Both the position numbers and the translations under genes were made by a program. Below, piece after piece: positions 25,779-35,050 of a stretch of DNA of 64,000 nucleotides (positions are counted from its first letter, which is position 1; every line of letters starts with the position of its first letter). The stretch is taken from positions 434,001-498,000 of the forward strand of contig JAGNLV010000003.1 of NCBI GenBank assembly GCA_017999435.1, written 5' to 3'. This stretch comes from Candidatus Zixiibacteriota bacterium (GTDB lineage Bacteria > Zixibacteria > MSB-5A5 > GN15 > FEB-12). The notes under the pieces were generated by a model. It was not told where the DNA came from, searched no databases, and was given only the letters and a program-made list of their open reading frames with translations.

Positions 25779-26501
25779 TCAGTCTTTTCCCTTGTCCTTC
25801 TCCTTGCCCTTCTCCTTCTCCTTGCCCTTTTCCTTCTCTTTGTCCTTGTCCTTGGCCCCCTCGGCGCCCTCTTCTCCCTCGGCTGCCGGGGCGGCCTCGC
25901 CCTCAGCCGCCACCGCCGCTTCCGCCGCCTCGGCCGCCACCGCCTTGATGACAGTCGGCGCGCTGATCACGACGACGGTGCGATCGGATTCGGCGAGGAT
26001 TTCGACGTTGGGGATAGTGAGGTCGGAGACGTGAATGGCGTCGCCGATGCCCAGGTTTGAGACGTCGACGTTGACCACCTCGGGGATATTCTTGGGCAGG
26101 CAGGAGACCTCGATGTCGCGCATCGTGATCTGCATGATGCCGCCTTCATCTTTCACGCCCTTGGGGGTGCCGACGAAGGTCAGGGGAATATCGATGTTGA
26201 GGGGTTTGGACTCGCTGATGGCGTAGAAGTCGACATGGGTAATCCGGCTGCTGACCGGATCGCGCTGGACCTCGCGCAGGATGACCCGGTTGGTAACGCC
26301 CTCGACGGCGAGGTTGAAGATGGTGGTTCCGGAGCCGGCCCTGAGGGTGGCGTGGAATTCCCGCTCGCCGAGAGCAATAGTCCGGGACTCGACCTCGGGG
26401 CCGTAGACGACGGCCGGGATTTCGCCGGCCATGCGGGTCCGCCGGGCGGGACCTTTCCCGAACCGGTCGCGGGGGCGGGCGGCGATAGGTACTTCTTTCA
26501 T
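25779..26501 (-). CDS. rplY: 50S ribosomal protein L25/general stress protein Ctc
   Basis: A 240-aa two-domain L25 (CTC/TL5 type). The N-terminal 5S rRNA-binding domain has GKGPARRTRMAGEIPAVVYG and VQRDPVSSRITHVDFYAI. The C-terminal beta domain has IPLTFVGTPKGVKDEGGI and EVVNVDVSNLGIGDAIHVSD. It ends with about 25 residues of nearly pure Lys/Asp/Glu/Gly after an Ala/Glu-rich linker, an unusually long charged tail. It lies 48 nt after prs and is the last gene of the ispE-spoVG-tRNA-prs-rplY cluster, followed by a terminator. Confidence 0.96.
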   Translation of the reverse strand: MKEVPIAARPRDRFGKGPARRTRMAGEIPAVVYGPEVESRTIALGEREFHATLRAGSGTTIFNLAVEGVTNRVILREVQRDPVSSRITHVDFYAISESKPLNIDIPLTFVGTPKGVKDEGGIMQITMRDIEVSCLPKNIPEVVNVDVSNLGIGDAIHVSDLTIPNVEILAESDRTVVVISAPTVIKAVAAEAAEAAVAAEGEAAPAAEGEEGAEGAKDKDKEKEKGKEKEKGKEKDKGKD

Positions 26502-26549
26502 GGCGCAAACACGTCCTTCGTTGAGACTATAAACAACATTTCATTTCGG

Positions 26550-27509
26550 TCACACGACGAGCGGCTGGTCCTCAAAGAGAGAGGAGACGGATTCCTCGTC
26601 GAAGATGCGCTTGGTGGCCTCCCCGATCAGCTCGGAGCAGGTGAGGATTTCGAATTTATCGGTGAGCGGCTTGCCGCTGTGGTCGATGGAATCGGTGATG
26701 ATCATGGTCTTGATGGGGGACTCGATGATGCGGGTGATGGCGTTGCCCGAGAGCACACCGTGGGTGGCGGCGGCGTAGATGTCGCGGGCGCCGCGTTCTT
26801 TCAGGAAATGGGCCGCCTGGCAGATGGTGCCGGCGGTGTCCACCATGTCGTCGCGGATCAGGATGTTTTTCCCCTCGACGTTGCCGATAAGGTTCATGAT
26901 CTGCGCCTGGTTGGGGCGGGGGCGGCGCTTGTCGACGATGGCGAGTTCGGCATTGAGGGCTTTGGCGGTGGCGCGGGCCAGCTTGATCGAACCGACATCG
27001 GGGGACACCACCACCAGCGGGTCGAGGTTGAGGGTGCGGAAGTACTTGTTGAAGATGCCGGAGGAGTACATGTGGTCGTGGGGGAGGTCGAAGAAGCCCT
27101 GGATCTGGCTGGCGTGGAGGTCCATGGTGATGACGCGGTCGGCGCCCACGGTGGTGATGAGGTTGGCGATAAGCTTGGCGGTGATGGCGACGCGGGGGCG
27201 GTCCTTGCGGTCGGCGCGGGCGTAGCCGTAGTAGGGGATGACGGCGGTGATGCGCATGGCCGAGGCCCGGCGGGCGGCCTCGATGAGCATGAGGAGCTCC
27301 ATGATGTTCTCCGCCGGGGGGTTGGTGGACTGAATGACGAACACGTCGGCGCCCCGGATGTTGTCGTTGATCTGGACAAACACCTCGCCGTCGGAAAACC
27401 GGGTGACGGTGCAGTCGGTGAGCTTCTCGCCCAGGTAGGCGGCAATGCGTTCGGCGAGCGGGCGGTTGGCATTGCCCGTCACCAGTCGAATTTCCTCGCG
27501 AACTATCAT
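26550..27509 (-). CDS. prs: Ribose-phosphate pyrophosphokinase
   Basis: A 319-aa enzyme making PRPP from ribose 5-phosphate and ATP for purine, pyrimidine, His, Trp and NAD synthesis. Conserved parts seen: FSDGEVFVQINDNIRGADVF, the flexible-loop region YYGYARADRKDRPRV, TMDLHASQIQGFFDLP, the VDKRRP segment, and the PRPP-binding loop IRDDMVDTAGT. Length and order match class I PRPP synthetase. The gene follows the tRNA-Gln gene on the same strand and precedes rplY. Confidence 0.98.
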   Translation of the reverse strand: MIVREEIRLVTGNANRPLAERIAAYLGEKLTDCTVTRFSDGEVFVQINDNIRGADVFVIQSTNPPAENIMELLMLIEAARRASAMRITAVIPYYGYARADRKDRPRVAITAKLIANLITTVGADRVITMDLHASQIQGFFDLPHDHMYSSGIFNKYFRTLNLDPLVVVSPDVGSIKLARATAKALNAELAIVDKRRPRPNQAQIMNLIGNVEGKNILIRDDMVDTAGTICQAAHFLKERGARDIYAAATHGVLSGNAITRIIESPIKTMIITDSIDHSGKPLTDKFEILTCSELIGEATKRIFDEESVSSLFEDQPLVV

Positions 27510-27622
27510 GGGTATGGACCTTGTCGTTACACCGGAAAGTTAAACCTGTTTCGGCGTGGCTGCCCGGCCGCGTCGAAGCAGGCTCTCACCACCATTATCT
27601 CGTTGTCTGGCACGGTATATAA

Positions 27623-27694
27623 CTGGGGCGCCAGGATTCGAACCTGGGAATGCCAGCTCCAAAGGCTGGTGTCTTACCGCTTGACGACGCCCCA
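27623..27694 (-). tRNA. tRNA-Gln (anticodon TTG)
   Basis: A 72-nt cloverleaf on the minus strand. The acceptor stem TGGGGCG pairs with CGCCCCA, and the discriminator base is G. The anticodon stem CCAGC/GCTGG has loop CTTTGGA, giving TTG at positions 34-36. The T arm contains GGTTCGAATCC. CCA is not encoded. It lies between spoVG and prs, a position known for tRNA-Gln in ispE-prs clusters of several phyla, and is probably cut from the operon transcript. Confidence 0.97.
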
Positions 27695-27746
27695 AAAGCG
27701 TCTTGATGCCGTTAATCGCGGCGGTTGGGGCCGGCGCCGGGGCGTT

Positions 27747-28016
27747 TCAGACCCTGGCGTGGGCTTTCAGCTCCTCTTCATAGGCCGCCAACACCCGTTC
27801 TTCAATCGCCAGCCGCATTTCGGCGTTGACCGGGTGGGCGATGTCCTGATGCGTTCCGTTGGGGCGCCGGCGGGAGGGCATGGCCACGAAGAAGCCGGTG
27901 TTGCCCTGAATGATCTTCATCCCGCGCACCACGAACGCGTTGTCGAACGTCACGTTGGCGAAACCCCGGAGGCGTTCCTCTTCTCGCAACGTCACTCGTA
28001 CTTCGGTGATTTCCAC
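27747..28016 (-). CDS. spoVG: SpoVG family RNA/DNA-binding regulator
   Basis: An 89-aa SpoVG. It begins EITEVRVTLREEERLRGF, then the conserved VTFDNAFVVRGMKIIQG and FVAMPSRRRPNGTHQDIAHP, and a C-terminal helix ending ERVLAAYEEELKAHA. In Firmicutes and spirochaetes it binds nucleic acids and tunes gene expression; outside spore formers its role is general. It lies 15 nt downstream of ispE on the same strand, as in Bacillus and many delta-proteobacteria. Confidence 0.96.
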   Translation of the reverse strand: MEITEVRVTLREEERLRGFANVTFDNAFVVRGMKIIQGNTGFFVAMPSRRRPNGTHQDIAHPVNAEMRLAIEERVLAAYEEELKAHARV

Positions 28017-28031
28017 GGTGCCTCCAATTTC

Positions 28032-28925
28032 TCAGCTCTCCTGCGACAACAGGGTGATTGGCGCAACCGCGTAACACCGCCAATTTCCCCGTCTCTGTAC
28101 AACCAGATCCTGGTGTTCCGGCTCTGATGCAAACAGTCCGAACACGGTCGGACCCGATCCGCTCATCCGGGCCAGGACAGCTCCGCGTTTCAGCAGTTCA
28201 CCGGCGATCTCGTCCAACTCCGGGTGCGACCGGCGGTGAATCGATTCGAAATCGTTGTCTGCTTGACCCAAGTGGTGGACATACTCATCCACCGCCCGGC
28301 AACAGGGCAAGTTAAACGGGACCCCGGAATCTGTCAAGTTCCTTTTGAGGGCCGCATAGGCCGTCGCGGTGGACAGCGGGAACCCCGGGTTGACCAGGAG
28401 CAACCCGTAGTCGGTCGGAAATTCCGTCTCCTCCATTAACTCTCCCCGACCGCGGACAAGCGCCTGACCGCGCGTGAAGAAGAAAGGAACATCGGAGCCC
28501 AAGAGCAGCCCCAGACGCATCCGGTCAGGTGGCGCAAGCCGCAGTCCAAATAGATGGTTGATCGCCTCGATGGTTGCAGCCGCATCGCTCGATCCGCCGC
28601 CGAGCCCGGCCGCGACCGGAATCCGTTTCTCCAGAACTATGTGAAGCCCCTGATTCAGACCGAACTCCCGGGCCATCAGGCGGGCGGCCCGAACGACCAG
28701 GTTGTCCTCGCCGGCGGGAAGGCCGTCCTCCCCGATCACGTCCAGCCGCACGCCCGGAGCATCGGCGAGCGCGACCGTGAGAGTGTCGCGCAGCGAGACC
28801 GCCTGAAACAGCGAGTTGATGTTGTGGTAGCCGTCGGGCCGGCGGTTGAGCACTTGCAGGAAGAGGTTGATCTTCGCCGGTGCCTCAACGCGCACTTTGC
28901 CAGGCGCTATCTGTATAGTATTCAT
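28032..28925 (-). CDS. ispE: 4-(cytidine 5'-diphospho)-2-C-methyl-D-erythritol kinase
   Basis: A 297-aa GHMP kinase of the MEP isoprenoid pathway. The substrate-binding PAKINLFLQVLNRRPDGYH is followed by the ATP-binding glycine loop PVAAGLGGGSSDAAATI, DVPFFFTRGQALVRGRGE, and the third GHMP motif ARMSGSGPTVFGLF near the C-terminus. The MEP pathway feeds the prenyl synthase seen at 18885. First gene of the ispE-spoVG-tRNAGln-prs-rplY cluster, with a consensus promoter at 28983-29010. Confidence 0.97.
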   Translation of the reverse strand: MNTIQIAPGKVRVEAPAKINLFLQVLNRRPDGYHNINSLFQAVSLRDTLTVALADAPGVRLDVIGEDGLPAGEDNLVVRAARLMAREFGLNQGLHIVLEKRIPVAAGLGGGSSDAAATIEAINHLFGLRLAPPDRMRLGLLLGSDVPFFFTRGQALVRGRGELMEETEFPTDYGLLLVNPGFPLSTATAYAALKRNLTDSGVPFNLPCCRAVDEYVHHLGQADNDFESIHRRSHPELDEIAGELLKRGAVLARMSGSGPTVFGLFASEPEHQDLVVQRRGNWRCYAVAPITLLSQES

Positions 28926-28982
28926 ATTGGCACAGAAAAAGACTTCGTCCTTGGCCCACCCGTAACCATATCGCCCTAATTT

Positions 28983-29010
28983 AAGATAGGCAATTGCGGG
29001 CGCGTGTCAA
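28983..29010 (-). promoter_or_regulatory. Promoter of the ispE-spoVG-tRNA-prs-rplY operon
   Basis: Minus-strand TTGACA (29010-29005), 16-nt spacer, TATCTT (28988-28983). The leader is about 50 nt to ATG 28925. Confidence 0.8.
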
Positions 29011-29292
29011 GGGGGTGAGGCCAAATAGGACGCAAGAGACCGCGAGGCGAGCGCATCCGGCTGCGGCGCAAGGAGATAGGGTGGGGCGGCAAACGGGATC
29101 GACAAGCGCCGTCAATGAAACCGACGGGAGGTCGCGGAGAAACGCCTGCGGGAGGCCGGAGGATGAATGCTTGCTGCCGTATAGAAACGGAGAACTCCGG
29201 AGTTCATACCGCGTCGCAGCGTGAATCCCGGTCTCAAGCACTTCCGACGCACGGAGCGCGCCGGGGCGCTGTCTTACGATAGCGCCGGTGCG
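29011..29292. other. Non-coding gap upstream of ispE
   Basis: With the promoter this makes a 367-nt gap between two minus-strand genes. It contains one small hairpin (CGGAG-AA-CTCCG near 29188-29199). No ORF with Shine-Dalgarno site or protein-like composition is seen, and no RNA gene is recognised. Confidence 0.5.
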
Positions 29293-29976
29293 TCATCTCC
29301 CCGTGGTCTGCTCCTCCCCTTGTCCTTTCTCGAGAGAGGGGGAATTTCGCTGCGCATTTCCGGCTTCGAGCCATCGGAGAGCCGCCGGCGAGTTGCACTG
29401 CTGCCACTCGGCGATGAAGACATCGAGGAATTCCGACAACCTCTCCTTGGCGATGTCCTTGAAATCGTCCTCGCCGGCGAGGCCGAAGGTGCTGCGCTCC
29501 CAGAAGGAACAATAGACCGGCGGAAGGCCCCGGAGCTTGACCCCGGTCCGGGATTTCTCGAACCGGGCGTAGTCCAGATAGTCGCGCGCGCTCAGGGTGA
29601 GGACGTACGTGACGAGGCCGGTCGGAGAACCGTCGTCGAGGCGGTTGCGGATGAAGTCGATGGAGTAGACCAGGTCGGGGATGTTCATGTGCATGCTGTC
29701 CCGGTCGAGGCGGCCGGGAGCGTCGTACACCGCCAGGCGGTGGTGCGCCAAGGTGAGCCGCATCTGGGCGCGAAAGAGCTCTTCCGTACCGAACGCATAA
29801 AGCGCGCCCGGCGACATGCACACTGCGACCGTGACGCCGTCAAGTCCGAGCAGCGCGGTGCGAGGCTCCTCGGCGGCGGGCGGCACGTGAACCGGAAAGG
29901 AATCGCGGCCGACACCTTTCGCATCCAGGACGAGCAGACAGAGCAGGCTGTAAATCGCGCAATGAACGTGGATCAT
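29293..29976 (-). CDS. Hypothetical exported protein
   Basis: A 227-aa protein with a probable signal peptide (CAIYSLLCLLVLDAKG). The body is mixed alpha/beta with VYSIDFIRNRLDDG, LVTYVLTLSARDYLDYARFE, and a Trp/Phe-rich segment VYCSFWERSTFGLAGEDDF followed by a helix DIAKERLSEFLDVFIAEW. The last 30 residues are polar and probably disordered. A GGGAGGAAG site supports ATG 29976 over the longer frame to 30081. I do not recognise the family. Its neighbours give no functional hint: it lies between the ispE promoter region and the divergent aconitase gene. Confidence 0.65.
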   Translation of the reverse strand: MIHVHCAIYSLLCLLVLDAKGVGRDSFPVHVPPAAEEPRTALLGLDGVTVAVCMSPGALYAFGTEELFRAQMRLTLAHHRLAVYDAPGRLDRDSMHMNIPDLVYSIDFIRNRLDDGSPTGLVTYVLTLSARDYLDYARFEKSRTGVKLRGLPPVYCSFWERSTFGLAGEDDFKDIAKERLSEFLDVFIAEWQQCNSPAALRWLEAGNAQRNSPSLEKGQGEEQTTGR

Positions 29977-30250
29977 CGCTCTTCCTCCCTCGGTGCAGCA
30001 AGGCTGCTGTTTTTGGACGATTAACGTGGCGCTCTGGGCCCACAATACGCTATCGAATATAGCCGCCGGCCGCGCCGACACAATCTTTTTCTTCTCTGCT
30101 TCGCCTTTCGCGTTTCCTCTCTCCCCCTTGCGTTCCCCCGCATTCGTTCATATCTTCATCCCCTGACCCGGACGCCGGGCGGCGGCAAGGCGTAGCCCGA
30201 CGTTCGATAAGTGCGTGAAACGAGTGAAGTTACCCATACAGGAGGATCGC

Positions 30251-32947
30251 ATGGACCCGTTTGGCGTCAAAGGCAAGCTCAAAGCCGGGGGGAACAGCTA
30301 CACCGTGTATCGCCTGGACAAGCTGGCCGGGCAGCGGGGAATCGACCGGGCGGCGATCGAGCGGATGCCCTACTCGATCAAGGTGCTCCTCGAAGCGGTG
30401 CTGCGCAACGCCGACGGCCGGGTGATTCGGGACGAGGATGTGGCGGCGATGGCGCGCTACGACGCCAGGAAAGCGGCCGAGCAGAGCCACGAGTTCCCCT
30501 TCAAACCGGCCCGCGTACTCCTTCAGGATTTCACCGGGGTGCCGGCGGTGGTCGACCTGGCGGCGCTGCGGTCGGCGATGAAACGGATGGGGGGGGACCC
30601 GAAGAAGATCAATCCGCTCGTGCCGGTTGATCTCGTGATCGACCATTCGGTCATGGTCGACCGGTACGGTTCGGACGACGCGCTGGCGGCCAACATGGAG
30701 ATGGAATTTCAGCGCAACGCCGAGCGGTACGAGTTCCTCCACTGGGGGCAGAAGGCCTTTGCGAATTTCCGGGTGGTGCCGCCGGCGACCGGGATCTGCC
30801 ACCAGGTGAATCTCGAGTACCTCGCCAAGTGCGTGCTGGTGCGCGACGGCGAGGCCTTCCCGGACAGCCTGGTCGGGACGGACAGCCACACGGTGATGAT
30901 CAACGGGCTGGGGGTGGTCGGTTGGGGCGTCGGGGGGATCGAGGCGGAGGCGGTCATGCTCGGGCAGCCGCTCTATATGCTGACGCCGGAGGTGATCGGG
31001 TTCAAGCTCACGGGGAAGCTCGCGGAGGGGACGACCGGGACGGACCTCGTGCTCACGGTGACGCAGATGCTCCGGCAGAAAGGGGTGGTGGGGAAGTTTG
31101 TCGAATTCTACGGCGAGGCGCTCGACACGCTACCGCTGCCGGCAAAGGCGATGGTGGCGAACATGGCCCCCGAATACGGCGCGACGATGGGGTTTTTCCC
31201 GGTCGACGAGCTCACGCTGGACTACCTGCGCATGACCGGGCGGACCGACGGCGAGGTCGACCTGGTGGAGTGCTACTGCAAGGAGCAGGGGCTGTTCCGC
31301 GCGAAGGGAGCGGCGGCCCCCGCGTTCACGGACACGCTCGAGCTCGATATCTCGCAGGTGGAACCCTCGCTGGCCGGTCCCAAGCGGCCGCAGGACCGGG
31401 TGGCGCTGTCGAAGATGAAAGACGAATTCCAGAGAGCGCTCGCGCGGCCGATCAAAGAGCGCGGGTTCGAGCTCAAACCGAGCGAAACCGAGAGGCAGGT
31501 CAAGATCAGCGACGGGTACCGGGCCGCGATCGGGCACGGCGCGGTGGTGATCGCCGCCATCACCAGCTGCACCAACACCTCCGATCCCTCGGTGCTCCTC
31601 GGGGCGGGGCTGCTGGCGAAGAAGGCGGCCGCCCGGGGGCTGACGAGCAAACCGTGGGTGAAAACCTCGCTCGCCCCGGGGTCGCGGGTGGTGATGGATT
31701 ACCTCGAGAAGGCGGGATTGATCGAGCCGCTGAAGAAGCTCGGGTTCCACAATGTCGGGTTCGGGTGCACGACCTGTATCGGCAACAGCGGGCCGCTGCC
31801 CGAAGCGGTGGTCAAAGCGATCGAGGAGGGGAACCTGGTGGTGTCGGCGGTGCTGTCGGGCAACCGGAATTTCGAGGGGCGGGTGAACCCGCACACGCGG
31901 GCCAACTACCTCGCCTCGCCCCCGCTGGTGGTGGCCTACGCGATCGCCGGAACGACCGCGATCGATCTGGCGACGGAGCCGATCGGGACCGATGAGGGCG
32001 GAAAGCCGGTGTACCTGCGGGACATCTGGCCCAGCCAGCGGGAGATCGCCGAGGCCATGGCGGGAGCGATCAGCCCGGCCATGTTCCGCGCCCGCTACGG
32101 GGCCGTGTTCACGGGCAACGAGCGGTGGAACCGGATCCAGTCGCCCGCGAGCGAGCTCTACCGGTGGGACGAGAAATCGACCTATATCCAGGAGCCGCCG
32201 TTCTTCGTCGACATGAAGCCGGAGCCGGGGGATGTCGAGCCGATCCGGGACGCGAGGGTGCTGGGGATATTCGGCGATTCGATCACCACCGACCACATCA
32301 GTCCGGCGGGGTCGATCAAGGCCGACAGCCCGGCGGGCCAATACCTCCTCTCACACGGCGTGACTTTTGCCGACTTCAATTCCTACGGCTCGCGGCGCGG
32401 CAATGACCGGGTCATGACGCGCGGCACCTTCGCCAACATCCGCATCCGCAACCTGCTCGCCCCCGGAACCGAGGGGGGCGTGACGATCTATCTCCCCGCC
32501 AACCAGCAGATGAGCATCTACGATGCGGCGATGAAGTACCAGGCGGACGGAACGCCGCTGCTGGTGATCGCCGGGAAGGACTACGGGATGGGGTCCTCGC
32601 GCGACTGGGCGGCCAAGGGGACGAGCCTGCTCGGGATCAGAGCGGTGCTCGCCGAGAGTTTCGAGCGGATCCACCGCTCCAACCTGGTCGGGATGGGCGT
32701 CCTCCCGCTCCAGTTCCTGCCGGGCGAAGCGCGCGAGAGGCTGGGGCTGACCGGCCACGAACTGTACACGATCGAGGGACTCTCGAACGACATGAAGCCG
32801 AAACAGCGGGTGACGGTGAAGGCGCTTTCGAAGAACGGCGAGAAACGGTTCGAGGCCGTCGCCCGGCTCGACACGCCGATCGATGTCGAGTACTACCGGC
32901 ACGGGGGGATTTTGCAGATGGTGCTGCGGCAGCTCGCCCGGGCGTAG
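30251..32947 (+). CDS. acnA: Aconitate hydratase A
   Basis: An 898-aa monomeric aconitase/IRP-type enzyme interconverting citrate and isocitrate in the TCA cycle. Domains 1-3 contain [37 protein letters not shown], the first cluster ligand in [15 protein letters not shown], and the Cys pair in [13 protein letters not shown]. The C-terminal swivel domain 4 has [16 protein letters not shown] and [15 protein letters not shown] (the catalytic SSR(D) loop). It is a fully intact enzyme, a useful contrast to the degenerate aconitase-superfamily pair at 51918 and 54068. AGGAGG precedes ATG 30251. Monocistronic. Confidence 0.98.
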   Translation: MDPFGVKGKLKAGGNSYTVYRLDKLAGQRGIDRAAIERMPYSIKVLLEAVLRNADGRVIRDEDVAAMARYDARKAAEQSHEFPFKPARVLLQDFTGVPAVVDLAALRSAMKRMGGDPKKINPLVPVDLVIDHSVMVDRYGSDDALAANMEMEFQRNAERYEFLHWGQKAFANFRVVPPATGICHQVNLEYLAKCVLVRDGEAFPDSLVGTDSHTVMINGLGVVGWGVGGIEAEAVMLGQPLYMLTPEVIGFKLTGKLAEGTTGTDLVLTVTQMLRQKGVVGKFVEFYGEALDTLPLPAKAMVANMAPEYGATMGFFPVDELTLDYLRMTGRTDGEVDLVECYCKEQGLFRAKGAAAPAFTDTLELDISQVEPSLAGPKRPQDRVALSKMKDEFQRALARPIKERGFELKPSETERQVKISDGYRAAIGHGAVVIAAITSCTNTSDPSVLLGAGLLAKKAAARGLTSKPWVKTSLAPGSRVVMDYLEKAGLIEPLKKLGFHNVGFGCTTCIGNSGPLPEAVVKAIEEGNLVVSAVLSGNRNFEGRVNPHTRANYLASPPLVVAYAIAGTTAIDLATEPIGTDEGGKPVYLRDIWPSQREIAEAMAGAISPAMFRARYGAVFTGNERWNRIQSPASELYRWDEKSTYIQEPPFFVDMKPEPGDVEPIRDARVLGIFGDSITTDHISPAGSIKADSPAGQYLLSHGVTFADFNSYGSRRGNDRVMTRGTFANIRIRNLLAPGTEGGVTIYLPANQQMSIYDAAMKYQADGTPLLVIAGKDYGMGSSRDWAAKGTSLLGIRAVLAESFERIHRSNLVGMGVLPLQFLPGEARERLGLTGHELYTIEGLSNDMKPKQRVTVKALSKNGEKRFEAVARLDTPIDVEYYRHGGILQMVLRQLARA

Positions 32948-32980
32948 GCGAAGGCCTCCCCGGGCCGGCCGGAGGAACCG

Positions 32981-33727
32981 TCAGCGGGGGGCGAGCAACT
33001 CGATCTGCGAGAGCACGGCGGTGACGGCGTGCTCGACGCGGAGGGTGAAGCGCCCCAAGCTGAAGGCGCGGAAACCGAGCGAGGTCAGCAGCTCGACCTC
33101 GAACGGCACCCATCCCCCTTCCGGCCCGACAGCCGCCAGGAGACGGGGCGAATCGCCGCGATAGACCGCGTCGAGCATCGCCGCTGCGCCGGGGTGGGGC
33201 GCGAGCCGCAGCGACGGGGCGGATTCGTTCTGCTCGAGCACCGGGAGGATATCCTCAAAGAAGCGCCGGAACCGGTCGTGCACGGCGACCTCGGGCAGGC
33301 GGGTCAGACGTCCCTGGCTGAGCCCCTCGATCAGGTGCGGCGTGTACTGCTCCGGGTTCAACAGCGGGGAGGAGAAGTAGCTCCTTTCGACGCGCCGGGC
33401 GCGGACCAGGTGAAGGCGGCGGACCCCCATCATGGCGGCGGCGAACAGGATTTTCTTGAGAGTCTGCGGGCGCGGGAGAGCGCAGATGAGATCGACGGTC
33501 GGCACGGGGGCCGGCGGAGGGGCGGTCCACCGGCAGTCCAGGAGGGCTTCATCGGCGGCGAGGCGCGCCACGCGGGCGGTCCCGCACGGGCCGTTAAGAA
33601 GGCCGACCTGCACGAGGTCCCCCTCGGTTGCGCGCAGGACGGTGCGGAGGTGGTCGGCCCGCTGCGCGGCCAGTCGGAAGGTCTCGCCGCCGACGCGGTC
33701 GTGTTCGGTGAGGATGATGAGGTTCAT
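32981..33727 (-). CDS. rsmE: 16S rRNA (uracil-1498-N3)-methyltransferase RsmE
   Basis: A 248-aa SPOUT methyltransferase modifying U1498 of 16S rRNA. The N-terminal PUA-like part carries HLRTVLRATEGDLVQVG. The catalytic domain has ALPRPQTLKKILFAAAMMGV, RARRVERSYF, and the trefoil-knot SAM site AAVGPEGGWVPFEVELL followed by SLGRFTLRVEHAVTAVLSQ. The last element replaces the common LG-x-RILRxETA, a mild variant. ATG 33727 (MNLIIL) was chosen as the family N-terminus. The gene converges with acnA. Confidence 0.94.
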   Translation of the reverse strand: MNLIILTEHDRVGGETFRLAAQRADHLRTVLRATEGDLVQVGLLNGPCGTARVARLAADEALLDCRWTAPPPAPVPTVDLICALPRPQTLKKILFAAAMMGVRRLHLVRARRVERSYFSSPLLNPEQYTPHLIEGLSQGRLTRLPEVAVHDRFRRFFEDILPVLEQNESAPSLRLAPHPGAAAMLDAVYRGDSPRLLAAVGPEGGWVPFEVELLTSLGFRAFSLGRFTLRVEHAVTAVLSQIELLAPR

Positions 33728-33868
33728 GGCATCGTGCGCGCCGGAGCGCGACCTTTCCGGACGATTACGGTTGCGGGCGGCGATCATACCGGGCAGGGGA
33801 AGGATAGGGTCACGAGGGCGCGAAGTCAACTCCGGCGCGGCGCCCGCCGGGCCGCCGCAAAGTAGATA

Positions 33869-33952
33869 TTGACATTTCCGGCGGTCATTCTACATTAGGC
33901 AGACATGATGTAATTACCTGCCTGCAAGCGGGTCTAAGGAAAGAAGTCTGCC
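33869..33952 (+). promoter_or_regulatory. gcvT promoter and structured leader
   Basis: TTGACA (33869-33874), 16-nt spacer, TACATT (33891-33896). The roughly 50-nt leader contains GGCAGAC (33898-33904), whose GGCAG part can pair either with CTGCC at 33918-33922 or, extended to GGCAGAC, with GTCTGCC at 33946-33952 directly before the ATG, enclosing the AAGGAAAG Shine-Dalgarno region. It is not a glycine riboswitch by sequence. Confidence 0.65.
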
Positions 33953-35050
33953 ATGTCGGAAGCTGTCAAGACCGCATTCTACGATTACCATATTCAGGCC
34001 GGGGCGAAGATGGTCGAATTCGCCGGGTTCTGCATGCCGATCCAGTACTCGGGGATCACCGACGAGCACCTCGCGGTGCGCACCAATGTCGGACTGTTCG
34101 ATCTGTCGCACATGGGGGAGTTCGAGGTCAGCGGGCCGGACGCCCTGGCTTTCCTCCAGAGAACCACGACCAACAACGTCGCCGACCTGCAGGTCGGCCA
34201 GATCCAGTACTCGTGCATGACGATGGAGCACGGGGGGATTGTCGACGACCTCCTGGTGTACCGAATGGGCCCGCAGGAGTACCTGCTGGTGGTTAACGCC
34301 TCGAACATCGCCAAGGATTTCGCGTGGCTCCAGTCGCACCTGGCGGGCAATGTCCGCCTGGTCGACCAATCCCCCGCCACGAGCCTGCTGGCGGTGCAGG
34401 GACCGAAGGCCGAAGAGATGATGCGGCAGGTGACGTCGTTCGACCTGGGCGCGATGCCCTACTACACCTGGGCGCGGGCCGAGATCGGCGGAGTGAAGGT
34501 GCTGTTCTCGCGCACCGGGTACACGGGGGAGGACGGTTTCGAGCTGTACATTCCGCCGCCGGACACCGACCGGCTGTGGCGGGTGCTGACGGAGGCGGGG
34601 AAGAAATTCGGGATGAAACTGATCGGTCTGGGGGCGCGCGATTCGCTCCGGCTGGAAATGAAAATGGCCCTGTACGGCAACGATATCGACGACACGACGA
34701 CGCCGGTGGAAGCCGGGCTGTCGTGGATCGTCCATTTCGACAAGGAGTTCATCGGCAAGCCGGTGCTCGAGAAGCAGCGGGATGAGAAGCCGGTCCGCCG
34801 GCTGGTGTGCCTGGAGCTCGAGGGCAAGGCGTTTCCGCGCCACGGCTACACGATCACCGACGGGGCGAAGCCGATCGGGCAGGTGACCTCGGGCACGTTC
34901 TCTCCCAGTCTGCAGAAAGCGATCGCGATGGGGTATGTCCCGCGCGACCTGAGCAAAGTGGGATCGACGGTGAGAGTCGCGATCCGCGGCAAGGAGTTCC
35001 CGGCGGTGGTGGTGAAGCCGCCGTTCTATAAGCATGGCTCGCACAAGTAG
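33953..35050 (+). CDS. gcvT: Aminomethyltransferase, glycine cleavage T protein
   Basis: A 365-aa folate-dependent enzyme that takes the aminomethyl group from lipoyl-H protein to tetrahydrofolate. Seen: GAKMVEFAGFCMPIQY, VGLFDLSHMGEFEVSGPDA, the SRTGYTGEDGFELY active-site region, IGLGARDSLRLEMKMALYGN, and the C-terminal beta-barrel VTSGTFSPSLQKAIAMGYV. All are canonical for GcvT rather than YgfZ or dimethylglycine dehydrogenase. Unusually, gcvH and gcvP do not follow; a ComB-like gene overlaps its end by 17 nt instead. Confidence 0.95.
   Translation: MSEAVKTAFYDYHIQAGAKMVEFAGFCMPIQYSGITDEHLAVRTNVGLFDLSHMGEFEVSGPDALAFLQRTTTNNVADLQVGQIQYSCMTMEHGGIVDDLLVYRMGPQEYLLVVNASNIAKDFAWLQSHLAGNVRLVDQSPATSLLAVQGPKAEEMMRQVTSFDLGAMPYYTWARAEIGGVKVLFSRTGYTGEDGFELYIPPPDTDRLWRVLTEAGKKFGMKLIGLGARDSLRLEMKMALYGNDIDDTTTPVEAGLSWIVHFDKEFIGKPVLEKQRDEKPVRRLVCLELEGKAFPRHGYTITDGAKPIGQVTSGTFSPSLQKAIAMGYVPRDLSKVGSTVRVAIRGKEFPAVVVKPPFYKHGSHK

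Noticed and set aside
28994-29224. A 76-aa plus-strand ORF upstream of ispE
   Set aside because: It overlaps the ispE operon promoter, lacks a ribosome-binding site and is Arg/Gly-rich without structure.
33841-33952. Glycine riboswitch before gcvT
   Set aside because: The leader is only about 50 nt and lacks the tandem aptamer consensus.
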